Assembly (NCBI RefSeq): GCF_030464885.1
Contig: NZ_JALPRJ010000006.1
Coordinates: 124,001-188,000, forward strand
Direction of reading: 5' to 3'
DNA length: 64,000 nucleotides
Source of the DNA: Caballeronia sp. SEWSISQ10-4 2
GTDB lineage: Bacteria; Pseudomonadota; Gammaproteobacteria; Burkholderiales; Burkholderiaceae
The position numbers and the translations under genes are program-made. Of this stretch, positions 52,257-60,325 are shown in pieces (the first letter of the stretch is position 1; the number at the start of each line of letters is the position of its first letter). The notes beneath the pieces are model-generated. The model did no database searches. It was not told the origin of the DNA and saw nothing but the letters and a program-made list of their open reading frames with translations.

Positions 52257-53000
52257 ATGAAAATCCGCTTCTGGCCGGCGCTGATCATCCTGATCGTCAT
52301 GGCGGTCACCGTGCGCCTCGGTTTCTGGCAACGGGACCGCGCGCATCAGAAAGAGCAATTGAATGCGCAGATTGTTGCGTTCGAAAACGCGCCCGTGCAA
52401 CGCGTGGGCGCGACACCGCTTGCGTTGAAGGGCATCGAGTTTCATCGTGTGCTGGCGCGTGGCACGTTCATGCCCGATCAGGTCGTTTATCTCGATAACC
52501 GGCCGTATAACGACCAGCCGGGCTTCTACGTCGTGATGCCGCTCAAGATCGATGGCGGTGGCGTCGTACTGGTGAATCGCGGCTGGTTGCCGCGTAATCT
52601 GGTGGATCGGACGGGTATAGAGCCGTATGAAACGCCAAGCGGTGAGGTTGAGGTTGAAGGCATTGCGCGGGCGAATGCGTCGCAGGCTTTCGAACTCGGG
52701 CACGGCGGCTCCGCAGCGCGGCAAAAGATTCGGCAGAATCTCGATGTCGCCGCGTACGCAGCCGAAACGGGTTTGCCGCTGCAACCGTTCGTGATCCAGC
52801 AGTTGAACAATAGTGGCGACAAGCTGGTGCGTGACTGGCCGGCGCCTACTATGGGTGTGGATACCAACTACGGTTATATGCTGCAGTGGTGGGGCATGGC
52901 GCTTGCCGCGCTGGGTTTTGGACTGTACGCGGCGCGGCGCGCGGCGAAGAAAGACAACACCGGGCAGGCTGCTCCGGAAACACTCGATGGGAAGGTTTGA
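52257..53000 (+). CDS. SURF1-family cytochrome oxidase assembly protein
   Basis: A 247-residue protein with membrane helices at both ends (LIILIVMAVTVRLGFWQRDRA and GYMLQWWGMALAALGFGLYAARR) and a periplasmic domain. Signatures LGFWQRDRAHQKEQL, YLDNRPYNDQPGFYVVMPL and VNRGWLPRN are typical of SURF1, which helps deliver heme a to subunit I. Start ATG 52257 is used since MKIRFWPALI is the family-like start. Confidence 0.92.
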   Translation: MKIRFWPALIILIVMAVTVRLGFWQRDRAHQKEQLNAQIVAFENAPVQRVGATPLALKGIEFHRVLARGTFMPDQVVYLDNRPYNDQPGFYVVMPLKIDGGGVVLVNRGWLPRNLVDRTGIEPYETPSGEVEVEGIARANASQAFELGHGGSAARQKIRQNLDVAAYAAETGLPLQPFVIQQLNNSGDKLVRDWPAPTMGVDTNYGYMLQWWGMALAALGFGLYAARRAAKKDNTGQAAPETLDGKV

Positions 53001-53213
53001 TCCAACGGGTTGGCTCACAAAGCGATGACCGTGCGTTCGCGAGCAGGCGGGCGTATTCGGAAGTGACAGGCAGAACGCACACTCGACCGAAAACCGAGTC
53101 GGACGGGCGGCCATGAAGCAGCCATGAAGCAGGCGCGACACGCTTGAATGAATGATTGCATCGCGTGGAAGAAGTACGCGATGCCGCACACGAATAGAGG
53201 CAACATTTTGTCC

Positions 53214-53870
53214 ATGCAAACTCCCCGACCTTCGCCGTCCGCCATCCACAAGGCGCGTACCCAGCAGCAAGAACGCACCCCCGGTTCATGGAACAAGGGA
53301 CGCTGGATGCTGCTCTTGCTCGCGGCCGTTTGCGCGGCGCCAGTGATTGCGTCGTATCTGATGTACTACGTGATCAAGCCGGCCGGCGGCACCACGAGCT
53401 ATGGCGCGCTGATCGAGCCGCAACGCCCGATCCCTGAGCAAATGGTCGTCACCGACGAACAAGGCAAGCCGATGCCGCTCACCGCCATGCGCGGCAAATG
53501 GCTGATGGTCACGGTCAATGGCAGCGACTGCAACGAGCAATGCGTGACGCGCCTGTTCTTCATGCGGCAAGTGCGCGCGCTGCAATCGGGGGAGCGCGAA
53601 CGCGTGGTCAACGTCTGGCTGCGCACCGACGACAAACCCGTCTCGACCGTGATCCGCGAGGCTTATCCGCAGCCGGACACGCGCATGCTGGTCGCCGATC
53701 TCGCAGCCGTGGCTGCGTGGCTGCCGGCGGGCGCCGATTCGCAACTCACCGATCACATCTTCCTCGTCGATCCCAACGGCAACCTCATGATGCGTTTCCC
53801 GAAGAATCCTGTGCCGGAGAAGATCAAGGCGGATCTGGCGAAGCTGCTCAAGTGGTCACGTATCGGTTGA
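53214..53870 (+). CDS. Membrane-anchored thioredoxin-like protein of the oxidase locus
   Basis: A 218-residue protein with one membrane helix (WMLLLLAAVCAAPVIASYLMYYV) and a periplasmic Sco/thioredoxin-like domain: MRGKWLMVTVNGSDCNEQCVTRLFFMRQVRAL with a CNEQC pair, and DHIFLVDPNGNLMMRFPKN near the end. It resembles the Sco-like proteins often mislabelled as oxidase subunits in this locus. A role in CuA maturation is inferred from context. The start could be ATG 53148, but MQTPRPS at 53214 is favoured. Confidence 0.82.
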   Translation: MQTPRPSPSAIHKARTQQQERTPGSWNKGRWMLLLLAAVCAAPVIASYLMYYVIKPAGGTTSYGALIEPQRPIPEQMVVTDEQGKPMPLTAMRGKWLMVTVNGSDCNEQCVTRLFFMRQVRALQSGERERVVNVWLRTDDKPVSTVIREAYPQPDTRMLVADLAAVAAWLPAGADSQLTDHIFLVDPNGNLMMRFPKNPVPEKIKADLAKLLKWSRIG

Positions 53871-53894
53871 GGATGAGTTGAGGACAGCGCGCGC

Positions 53895-55043
53895 ATGACT
53901 TACGTTTTACAACTGGGATTGATCGGCATCTGCGTTGCGTTGTTGCCGCTTTCGTACGTGTGGGTGAAAGCCGACGACAACAAATTTCGCAAGCTCGTCT
54001 GGCTGACTACGTTCCTGACGCTGGATCTGGTGATGTTCGGCGGTTTTACGCGGCTCACGGATTCCGGCCTCGGCTGTCCCGACTGGCCGGGTTGTTACGG
54101 CACCTCGTCGCCGTTCATCGCGCATGCGGCTATTACTGCCGCCCATCAGGCGATGCCGACGGGGCCGGTGAGTGTCGGCAAGGCGTGGATTGAAATGATT
54201 CACCGCTACTTCGCGATGGCGATCGGCGTGCTGATCATCGCGCAGGTGCTGATCGCGTGGACGGCGCGTTTCAAGCGGCGCCCGCTGCACGTCTCGCCGT
54301 GGTGGCCGACGGCGATCCTGATGCTGATCGTGGTTCAAGGTGCGTTCGGTGCCTGGACGGTCACAATGAAACTGCAGCCAGTGATTGTCACCACGCATTT
54401 GCTGCTCGGTTTGGCGCTGCTCGGTTCGCTCGGCTGGCTGGCCGCGCGCCAGACGCCGATTCCCGCCATCGATCCCGCCGCCGCCCGCTGGCTGCCCGCG
54501 GCGCTCATCGGATTATTGCTGCTGGCGTTCCAGATCGCGCTGGGCGGCTGGGTCAGCACCAATTACGCGGTGCTCGCCTGCGCGGACTTTCCGCTTTGCA
54601 ACGGTGCCTGGATCCCGCCGATGAACTTCGAACACGGCTTCCACCTGTGGCGCGCGCTAGGCATGACCGGCGACGGCGATGTCATCTCGCAGGACGCGCT
54701 CGTTGCGATTCACTGGACCCACAGGACGTTTGCGGTAGTCGTGGTGCTGTACATGCTGTGGCTCGCGGCGAAACTGCGTCGATTTGAGTCATTGAGAAAA
54801 CCCGCTAACGGCATCATGCTCGTGATCGTTGTCCAGTTTCTGACGGGACTGTCGAACATCCTGCTGCAGTGGCCGCTGCCCATTGCCGTAGCGCACAACG
54901 GCGGGGCGGCCATCCTTTTGCTGTTACTCGTTATGGTAAACTTTCGAATCTCTTCCAGCCGTCCCGGTCACGCCGCGGGGTCGCCTGCCACCACCGCCCC
55001 GCGCGACGCCGTTCCTGCATCACTCCAGCGCCAAGCTCCGTGA
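53895..55043 (+). CDS. ctaA: Heme A synthase
   Basis: A 382-residue membrane enzyme that oxidises the C8 methyl of heme O to form heme A. Eight helices; heme-ligand histidines are in EMIHRYFAMAIG, VTTHLLLGLAL, IHWTHRTFAVVVV and AVAHNGGAAILL, and GGFTRLTDSGLGCPDWPGCYG is the conserved first loop with a cysteine pair. ctaB follows after 6 bases, so heme O and heme A synthesis are co-expressed. Confidence 0.95.
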   Translation: MTYVLQLGLIGICVALLPLSYVWVKADDNKFRKLVWLTTFLTLDLVMFGGFTRLTDSGLGCPDWPGCYGTSSPFIAHAAITAAHQAMPTGPVSVGKAWIEMIHRYFAMAIGVLIIAQVLIAWTARFKRRPLHVSPWWPTAILMLIVVQGAFGAWTVTMKLQPVIVTTHLLLGLALLGSLGWLAARQTPIPAIDPAAARWLPAALIGLLLLAFQIALGGWVSTNYAVLACADFPLCNGAWIPPMNFEHGFHLWRALGMTGDGDVISQDALVAIHWTHRTFAVVVVLYMLWLAAKLRRFESLRKPANGIMLVIVVQFLTGLSNILLQWPLPIAVAHNGGAAILLLLLVMVNFRISSSRPGHAAGSPATTAPRDAVPASLQRQAP

Positions 55044-55049
55044 GTTTCT

Positions 55050-55955
55050 ATGGACAGCACGACACTGATTTCCCCCTCCGGTAGCCGCCTCTCGCAGTAC
55101 ATCGCGTTGACCAAACCGCGCGTGACGCAACTCGCGGTTTTCTGCGCCGTGATCGGTATGTTCCTTTCAACGCCGGGCATGGTGCCGTGGACCGTGTTGA
55201 TCGGCGGAACGGTGGGTATCTGGCTGCTGGCCGGCGCTGCATTCGCCATTAACTGCCTGATGGAGCAAAAGATCGATGCCATGATGCGCCGCACCGCATG
55301 GCGTCCGTCCGCGCGCGGCGAGATCACGCCCGTGCAGATCCTGCTGTTCTCAGCGGTGCTCGGCGGCGCGGGCATGTGGACGCTCTATACGTTCACGAAT
55401 GCGCTGACCATGTGGCTGACGATCGCGACGTTCGTTGGCTACGCGGTGATCTATACGTGCTTGCTGAAGCCGGCCACGCCTCAGAACATCGTGATCGGTG
55501 GTGCGTCGGGTGCAATGCCTCCGGCGTTGGGCTGGGCCGCGGTTACAGGCCACGTTCCCGGCGATGCATGGATCCTCGTGCTGATCGTCTTCGTGTGGAC
55601 GCCGCCGCATTTCTGGGCGCTGGCGTTGTACAGGAGGAAGGATTACGAGAACGCCGGCTTGCCGATGCTGCCGAACACGCACGGCGAGAAATACACGCGT
55701 CTGCATATCCTTTTGTACACGGTGATCCTGTTCGCCGTGACCATGATGCCGTTCATCTCCGGTATGAGCGGTGTCCTTTATCTTGCGTCGGCGGTGGTGC
55801 TCGGCGGCATGTTTCTCGGTTATGCGTGGAAGATTTATCGTGAATATTCCGATGCCTTGGCGCGCAAGACCTTTCGGTTCTCCATCGTGTATTTGTCGCT
55901 GCTGTTCGGCGCGCTGCTCGTGGATCATTACGTGCGGACGGTGATCGGAGTATGA
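55050..55955 (+). CDS. ctaB: Protoheme IX farnesyltransferase (heme O synthase)
   Basis: A 301-residue UbiA-type prenyltransferase that adds a farnesyl chain to heme B. Motifs: the aspartate-containing [19 protein letters not shown] and [29 protein letters not shown]. About nine membrane helices. The stop overlaps the sco start by four bases (ATGA). Confidence 0.95.
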   Translation: MDSTTLISPSGSRLSQYIALTKPRVTQLAVFCAVIGMFLSTPGMVPWTVLIGGTVGIWLLAGAAFAINCLMEQKIDAMMRRTAWRPSARGEITPVQILLFSAVLGGAGMWTLYTFTNALTMWLTIATFVGYAVIYTCLLKPATPQNIVIGGASGAMPPALGWAAVTGHVPGDAWILVLIVFVWTPPHFWALALYRRKDYENAGLPMLPNTHGEKYTRLHILLYTVILFAVTMMPFISGMSGVLYLASAVVLGGMFLGYAWKIYREYSDALARKTFRFSIVYLSLLFGALLVDHYVRTVIGV

Positions 55956-56551
55956 AGTTTTCAGTGCGAGGGATCGTTGTCTGGATGGGATTCGTATTGG
56001 CCGCCGCACTGCTCGCAGGATGCGAGAGCAAACCGGCGTTCACGAACCTCGATATCACCGGCAATACGCAGTTCGGCAGCGATTTTTCGCTGCCCGACAC
56101 CAGCGGCAAACCGCGTACGCTAGGCGATTTCAAAGGCAAGGCCGTCGTGCTGTTCTTCGGCTATACGCATTGCCCGGATGTCTGTCCGACCACGCTTGCT
56201 GAACTCTCGCAGGCGCTGCAAAAACTCGGCGATGACGGCAAGCGCGTCCAGGTGCTGATGGTCACCGTCGATCCCGCTCGCGATACGGCGCCGTTGCTGG
56301 GCGAATATGTATCGGCGTTTAGTCCGACGTTTATTGGTTTGCGTCCCGCGGACACTTCGGAGCTCGTCAAGATCACGAAGGATTTTCGCGTGTATTACGC
56401 GCAGGCTCCGGGCAAGACGGCTGGCGAATACACGATGGACCACACGGCCGCGAGTTACGTCTTCGACCCGCAAGGGCGGCTCAGGCTGTTCGCACGCGAC
56501 GGGCAGGGCGTGGATACGTGGGTACATGATCTGAAGTTATTGCTCGACTGA
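55952..56551 (+). CDS. sco: SCO1/SenC copper-insertion lipoprotein
   Basis: A 199-residue periplasmic copper protein. The lipobox LLAGCE suggests membrane attachment by a lipid. Copper ligands are the CPDVC motif ([17 protein letters not shown]) and a His in [14 protein letters not shown]. It loads copper into the CuA site of subunit II. Translation is coupled to ctaB. A strong terminator follows. Confidence 0.94.
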   Translation: MKFSVRGIVVWMGFVLAAALLAGCESKPAFTNLDITGNTQFGSDFSLPDTSGKPRTLGDFKGKAVVLFFGYTHCPDVCPTTLAELSQALQKLGDDGKRVQVLMVTVDPARDTAPLLGEYVSAFSPTFIGLRPADTSELVKITKDFRVYYAQAPGKTAGEYTMDHTAASYVFDPQGRLRLFARDGQGVDTWVHDLKLLLD

Positions 56552-56578
56552 GCAGACACAACAAGCGGTGACAAGCAG

Positions 56579-56610
56579 GCCGTTCCAACGTGAGTTGGAA
56601 CGGCTTTTTT
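56579..56610. terminator. Terminator at the end of the oxidase locus
   Basis: GCCGTTCCAAC (56579-56589) pairs perfectly with GTTGGAACGGC (56594-56604) around GTGA and is followed by six Ts. It ends the sco transcript. Read from the convergent MarR-GNAT gene it has only a weak tail. Confidence 0.93.
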
Positions 56611-56635
56611 AACGCTTTGCGGCTGCGTTCCGCGC

Positions 56636-57556
56636 TTAATCGTACGCAGCGACGCCGTGCTCTTTCAAGCGTTTTTCCCAGCCCGCGTTGTCGCGCAGTT
56701 CTTCGAAACCAAACTGCCGAAGAAGGGGTACGACGGTGTCCGAGTTCTGAGCGAATACGCCAACGATGCGGTCATACCCCGACTCACTGGCAAAAGCCAT
56801 GCACGACTTGATCAATTGGCGTGCGATACCCGCTCTCCTTGCGCCAGGCTCCACGAATAACGCCGCAAGCCGTGCGCTCCTGCCTGACACGCCTATCAGC
56901 AGGCTTGCTCCCACGCTGATGTCGTCCTGTTCCGCGACCCAGCACGCGTTGCGAAGCGGGTCAGGCGCGGTCAGGTAATCAGCCACCACCATTGCCGTGT
57001 GCGTTTCCTGCTCGCGTTGTCCTTGTATTCCGCCGGGGGCGAGCTGTGCCTCGCGCTCGACGATCCAGCCGAAATCTCCGGGTCGCGGACCACGCAATTG
57101 AACCTGCGGAGCGTTGGAGGGAGGGGAGAGCAGGCGCTGGACACATCCCATCGATGCAATCAGTTGCGTGCGTTCACCCTGCGTCATGGCGTCCAAAGTG
57201 GCTGATACGTCATCGCGTACGTGTGTACTTGCCGCCGTCAGTCCGGCCTCTCCGGCAGCGGTCAATGAAACCTGGTTGCTGCGGGCATCGGCGGCAAATG
57301 GACGCCGCTCGATCAGTCCGCTGCGCTCGAACTGCGTCAGCATCCGGCTCAGATAACCGGTATCGAGCCCGAGCGTGCGCGAAATATCCGCCGCCGTGCA
57401 GGTTCCGGCATGTATGACGGCGAACAGCACGCGCATTTCCATCAGCGACAGCGCGCTGTGTTCGACCAACTCGTGCGGCGCCCGGACGTGGCACGCATAA
57501 AACCACTGGAAGCGGCGCACCGCGTCCGTCAGGCTGTCGCTGCTGGAACTGACCAT
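56636..57556 (-). CDS. MarR-family regulator fused to a GNAT acetyltransferase
   Basis: A 306-residue two-domain protein. Residues 1-145 form a MarR winged helix (SALSLMEMRVLFAVIHAGTCTAADISRTLGLDTGYLSRMLTQFERSGLIERR). Residues about 150-300 form a GNAT domain (AALFVEPGARRAGIARQLIKSCMAFASESGYDRIVGVF) with an acetyl-CoA loop of the form RRAGIA. Such MarR-GNAT fusions are widespread but their targets are mostly unknown. It is divergent from the nag operon, where a GntR regulator is more usual, so control of nag genes is possible but unproven. Confidence 0.9.
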   Translation of the reverse strand: MVSSSSDSLTDAVRRFQWFYACHVRAPHELVEHSALSLMEMRVLFAVIHAGTCTAADISRTLGLDTGYLSRMLTQFERSGLIERRPFAADARSNQVSLTAAGEAGLTAASTHVRDDVSATLDAMTQGERTQLIASMGCVQRLLSPPSNAPQVQLRGPRPGDFGWIVEREAQLAPGGIQGQREQETHTAMVVADYLTAPDPLRNACWVAEQDDISVGASLLIGVSGRSARLAALFVEPGARRAGIARQLIKSCMAFASESGYDRIVGVFAQNSDTVVPLLRQFGFEELRDNAGWEKRLKEHGVAAYD

Positions 57557-57834
57557 AGTTGCCTCGCTCTCTCGTTTTTATGTCGCTCGCCGTTTCCCCT
57601 GGCGAATCGATCTCACGCATTGTGCCGATAAAAAGCATGATCGTGCGCAAGAGCTGGCGCCGCACATCTTGCGGTGCTTGAAGGGCGTCTATAGTGTGTA
57701 GACCAGTCGCGCTGAAGTGGGCTGCATTCAAGGGTAATTACTGATACGAAAGTGTGCGTGAAATAAATTTGAGATACGTTTAACTTATTGATAATTAACG
57801 TATTTATTCAATGATCGACAATTGATTTCGTAAA

Positions 57835-57862
57835 TTGACTGGTATTATTTTGGTTATATAAT
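57835..57862 (+). promoter_or_regulatory. Strong sigma-70 promoter of the nag operon
   Basis: TTGACT (57835-57840) and TATAAT (57857-57862) are separated by 16 bases in a very AT-rich setting. Transcription would start near 57869, giving a leader of about 340 bases before nagA. Confidence 0.75.
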
Positions 57863-57882
57863 GGGCTCGCCAAAGACGCCTG

Positions 57883-57943
57883 CTTTGCGACCATTCTTAT
57901 GGACATTCGGTTAGCCAAACGATCGTAAAAAATGGTCGCAAAG
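57883..57943 (+). promoter_or_regulatory. 13-base inverted repeat just downstream of the nag promoter
   Basis: CTTTGCGACCATT (57883-57895) is matched perfectly by AATGGTCGCAAAG (57931-57943) with 35 bases between. Its arms fall at about +15 and +63 of the predicted transcript. It could be a pair of operator half-sites for DNA looping or roadblock, or a hairpin in the leader RNA. The rest of the 57557-58207 gap shows no gene; a small repeat CCGGT-N6-ACCGG lies at 58015-58030. Confidence 0.55.
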
Positions 57944-58207
57944 TGTCAATCAAGGTGTCCGGAAGGTGTTCTGCTCATCCGCTGTTCCTGGATCAGGCAT
58001 CGCGCCAGAGTCCACCGGTTATCGGACCGGCGAGACGTCGAAACAGGCGTCGCAAAACAATTCCAGAGGCGAAAAACGCCATCGCGGGGAATCGCTACGG
58101 ATCGTTTCATCGGCGAATTCCGGCCTGCTCGCAGCGGGTGCGATGGTTGATGGAGCCTCATCACGCGCCAGATGCGCGTCACGCTGCACGTTTCACGAGA
58201 GAGATTC

Positions 58208-59311
58208 ATGCTGAAAGGAAACATCCTGACGACCGACGGCTGGATATACGGCTCGATCGAGTTCGAGAACGGACGGGTGACGGCGCTCGAAGGCGCGCGC
58301 GTGGACCCGAAGACCAATGACGCGCCCTATATCCTGCCGGGTTTCGTCGACTGCCATGTGCATGGCGGCGGCGGTGCGGACATCATGGAAGGCGGCGACG
58401 CCGCGAGCACCGTTGCGCGCGAGCACGCGAAGCACGGCACCACCAGCATGCTCGCCACCACCATGACCGCGCCGCGCGACGAACTGATGGCGGTCGTCGC
58501 AGGTCTTGGCGAACAATCCATCCGCCGCGCGCCCGGCGGCGCGCGCGTGCTCGGCGTGCATCTGGAAGGTCCTTATATCAATCCCGGCAAGCTCGGCGCG
58601 CAACCGGATGCGGCGGCCGTCGCCGTGCGCGACGAAGTGCTGAAATACTTGTCGCTCGCGCCCATCCGCGTGGTCACGATTGCGCCGGAAATCTCCGGGC
58701 ATATTGAAGTGATCCAGGAAATGGCGGCGCGCGGCGTGCGCGTGCAATTGGGCCATTCGCTCGGTACTTATGACGACGCCGTCAACGCGCTCAAACACGG
58801 CGCACGCGGTTTCACGCATCTGTTCAACGCCATGTCGCCGCTGCATCACCGCGATCCCGGCATGGTCGGTGCAGCGCTCGCGCATGCCGAGTATGCCGAA
58901 CTGATTCCCGATCTTCTGCACGTGCATCCCGGCGCAATTCGCGCCGCGTTACGCGCCATTCCGCGCCTGTACGTCGTCACCGACAGTACTTCGGCGTCCG
59001 GCATGCCCGATGGCGAATATCGCCTGGGCAGCCAGCACGTCACGAAATGCATGGGCGGTGTGCGCCTCGCCGACGGCACGCTCGCCGGCAGCACGCTGAC
59101 CATGGATCAGGCGCTGCGCAATCTTGTCTCCATCGGCTTGCCGATGGCGGACGTTTCCAATCGCCTGTCACGCTACGCCGCCGATTATCTCGGCCTCGAA
59201 GACCGAGGCCGGATCGCGCGCGGTGCGTGGGCGGACCTCGTCGTTTTCGATCGCGAACTGGCGTTGACGGCTACTTATGTAGAGGGTGAATCAATTGTCG
59301 AATATGCTTGA
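58208..59311 (+). CDS. nagA: N-acetylglucosamine-6-phosphate deacetylase
   Basis: A 367-residue amidohydrolase that converts GlcNAc-6-phosphate to glucosamine-6-phosphate and acetate. Metal and catalytic motifs: FVDCHVHGGGGADIM, LGVHLEGPYINP, QLGHSLGTYDDAVNAL, THLFNAMSPLHHRDPG and the catalytic Asp in VVTDSTSASGMPDG. Start ATG 58208 follows GAGAGAG. The 3' end overlaps the next gene. First gene of the GlcNAc operon. Confidence 0.95.
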   Translation: MLKGNILTTDGWIYGSIEFENGRVTALEGARVDPKTNDAPYILPGFVDCHVHGGGGADIMEGGDAASTVAREHAKHGTTSMLATTMTAPRDELMAVVAGLGEQSIRRAPGGARVLGVHLEGPYINPGKLGAQPDAAAVAVRDEVLKYLSLAPIRVVTIAPEISGHIEVIQEMAARGVRVQLGHSLGTYDDAVNALKHGARGFTHLFNAMSPLHHRDPGMVGAALAHAEYAELIPDLLHVHPGAIRAALRAIPRLYVVTDSTSASGMPDGEYRLGSQHVTKCMGGVRLADGTLAGSTLTMDQALRNLVSIGLPMADVSNRLSRYAADYLGLEDRGRIARGAWADLVVFDRELALTATYVEGESIVEYA

Positions 59312-60311
59312 TGAGGCACTGGCTTCCGCCGATGTGGTGGTCGCCCAGCTCGCCGATACTTCCCACATTGAAGCACTTGCCGCGCGGCTCGCTGAAGAGC
59401 CGCGCCATGTCGCGCTGACCGTTGCACGCGGTTCATCGGATCACGCCGCCAGTTACTTCGCAGGCCTGACGATGAGCCGGATCGGCGTACCGGTTGCTTC
59501 GCTGCCAATGTCGGTGGCGACCCTGCAGCAAGCGCCATTGCGCGTGAAAGGCCAACTGGCCGTGGCGTTTTCGCAGTCCGGCAAGAGTCCCGATCTGATC
59601 GGTACGATGCAGGCGTTGCGTGCCGCGGGCGCGCTGACCGTGGCCGCCGTCAACGCGCCCGGTTCGCCGCTTGCCGAAGCTTGCGAGTGGAATCTGCCAC
59701 TGCTGGCCGGGCCGGAGCTATCCGTTGCCGCGACCAAAAGCTATATCGCGATGTTGTCGCTGTCGGCGATCGTGATTGCGCATGTGCAGAAGGACGCCGA
59801 GTTGCTGAGTGCGCTGAAAACCCTGCCGGATGCATTGCGCGCGGCGGGCAAGCTCGACTGGTCGCACGCCATCGATGAACTGAAAAACGTCAACCGGATG
59901 ATCGTGATCGGCCGTGGACTGGGTCTTGCGATCGCCCAGGAAGCGGCGCTGAAGCTGAAGGAAACGTCGGGCATACAAGCCGAAGCGTTCTCCAGCGCGG
60001 AAGTGCGGCATGGACCGATGGAACTCATCGGCGAGGACTATCCGCTGCTCGTGTTCGCACCGCGTGGTCCGGAGCAGGCTGGTCTGATCCAGCTCGCCCG
60101 CGACATGCGCGCTCGCGGCGCCCGTGTGCTGCTCGCCGCGCCCGCTAACGTTCCCGAAGCCACGTTGCCGCTCGTCGAGACGGCCCATTTCGCGCTCGAT
60201 CCGATCGCCGCGATCCTGTCGTTCTACGTAATGGCCGATGGCCTGGCTGCCGCGCGCGGGCGCAATCCCGACGCGCCGCGCCATCTGGCCAAAGTCACCG
60301 AAACCCGTTAA
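59295..60311 (+). CDS. SIS-domain glucosamine-6-phosphate deaminase (NagB-II type)
   Basis: A protein of about 338 residues with two SIS domains related to the isomerase half of GlmS (TVARGSSDHAASYFAGLTMSR, AFSQSGKSPDLIGTMQALR, ETSGIQAEAFSSAEVRHGPMELI). There is no glutaminase domain. In GlcNAc operons such proteins replace classical NagB and deaminate glucosamine-6-phosphate to fructose-6-phosphate. The start is unclear: TTG 59295 has AGAGGG at a good distance, GTG 59286 has none, and ATG 59304 overlaps the nagA stop. All overlap nagA, implying coupling. Confidence 0.92.
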   Translation: MSNMLDEALASADVVVAQLADTSHIEALAARLAEEPRHVALTVARGSSDHAASYFAGLTMSRIGVPVASLPMSVATLQQAPLRVKGQLAVAFSQSGKSPDLIGTMQALRAAGALTVAAVNAPGSPLAEACEWNLPLLAGPELSVAATKSYIAMLSLSAIVIAHVQKDAELLSALKTLPDALRAAGKLDWSHAIDELKNVNRMIVIGRGLGLAIAQEAALKLKETSGIQAEAFSSAEVRHGPMELIGEDYPLLVFAPRGPEQAGLIQLARDMRARGARVLLAAPANVPEATLPLVETAHFALDPIAAILSFYVMADGLAAARGRNPDAPRHLAKVTETR

Positions 60312-60325
60312 TCGAGAGTTATCCG

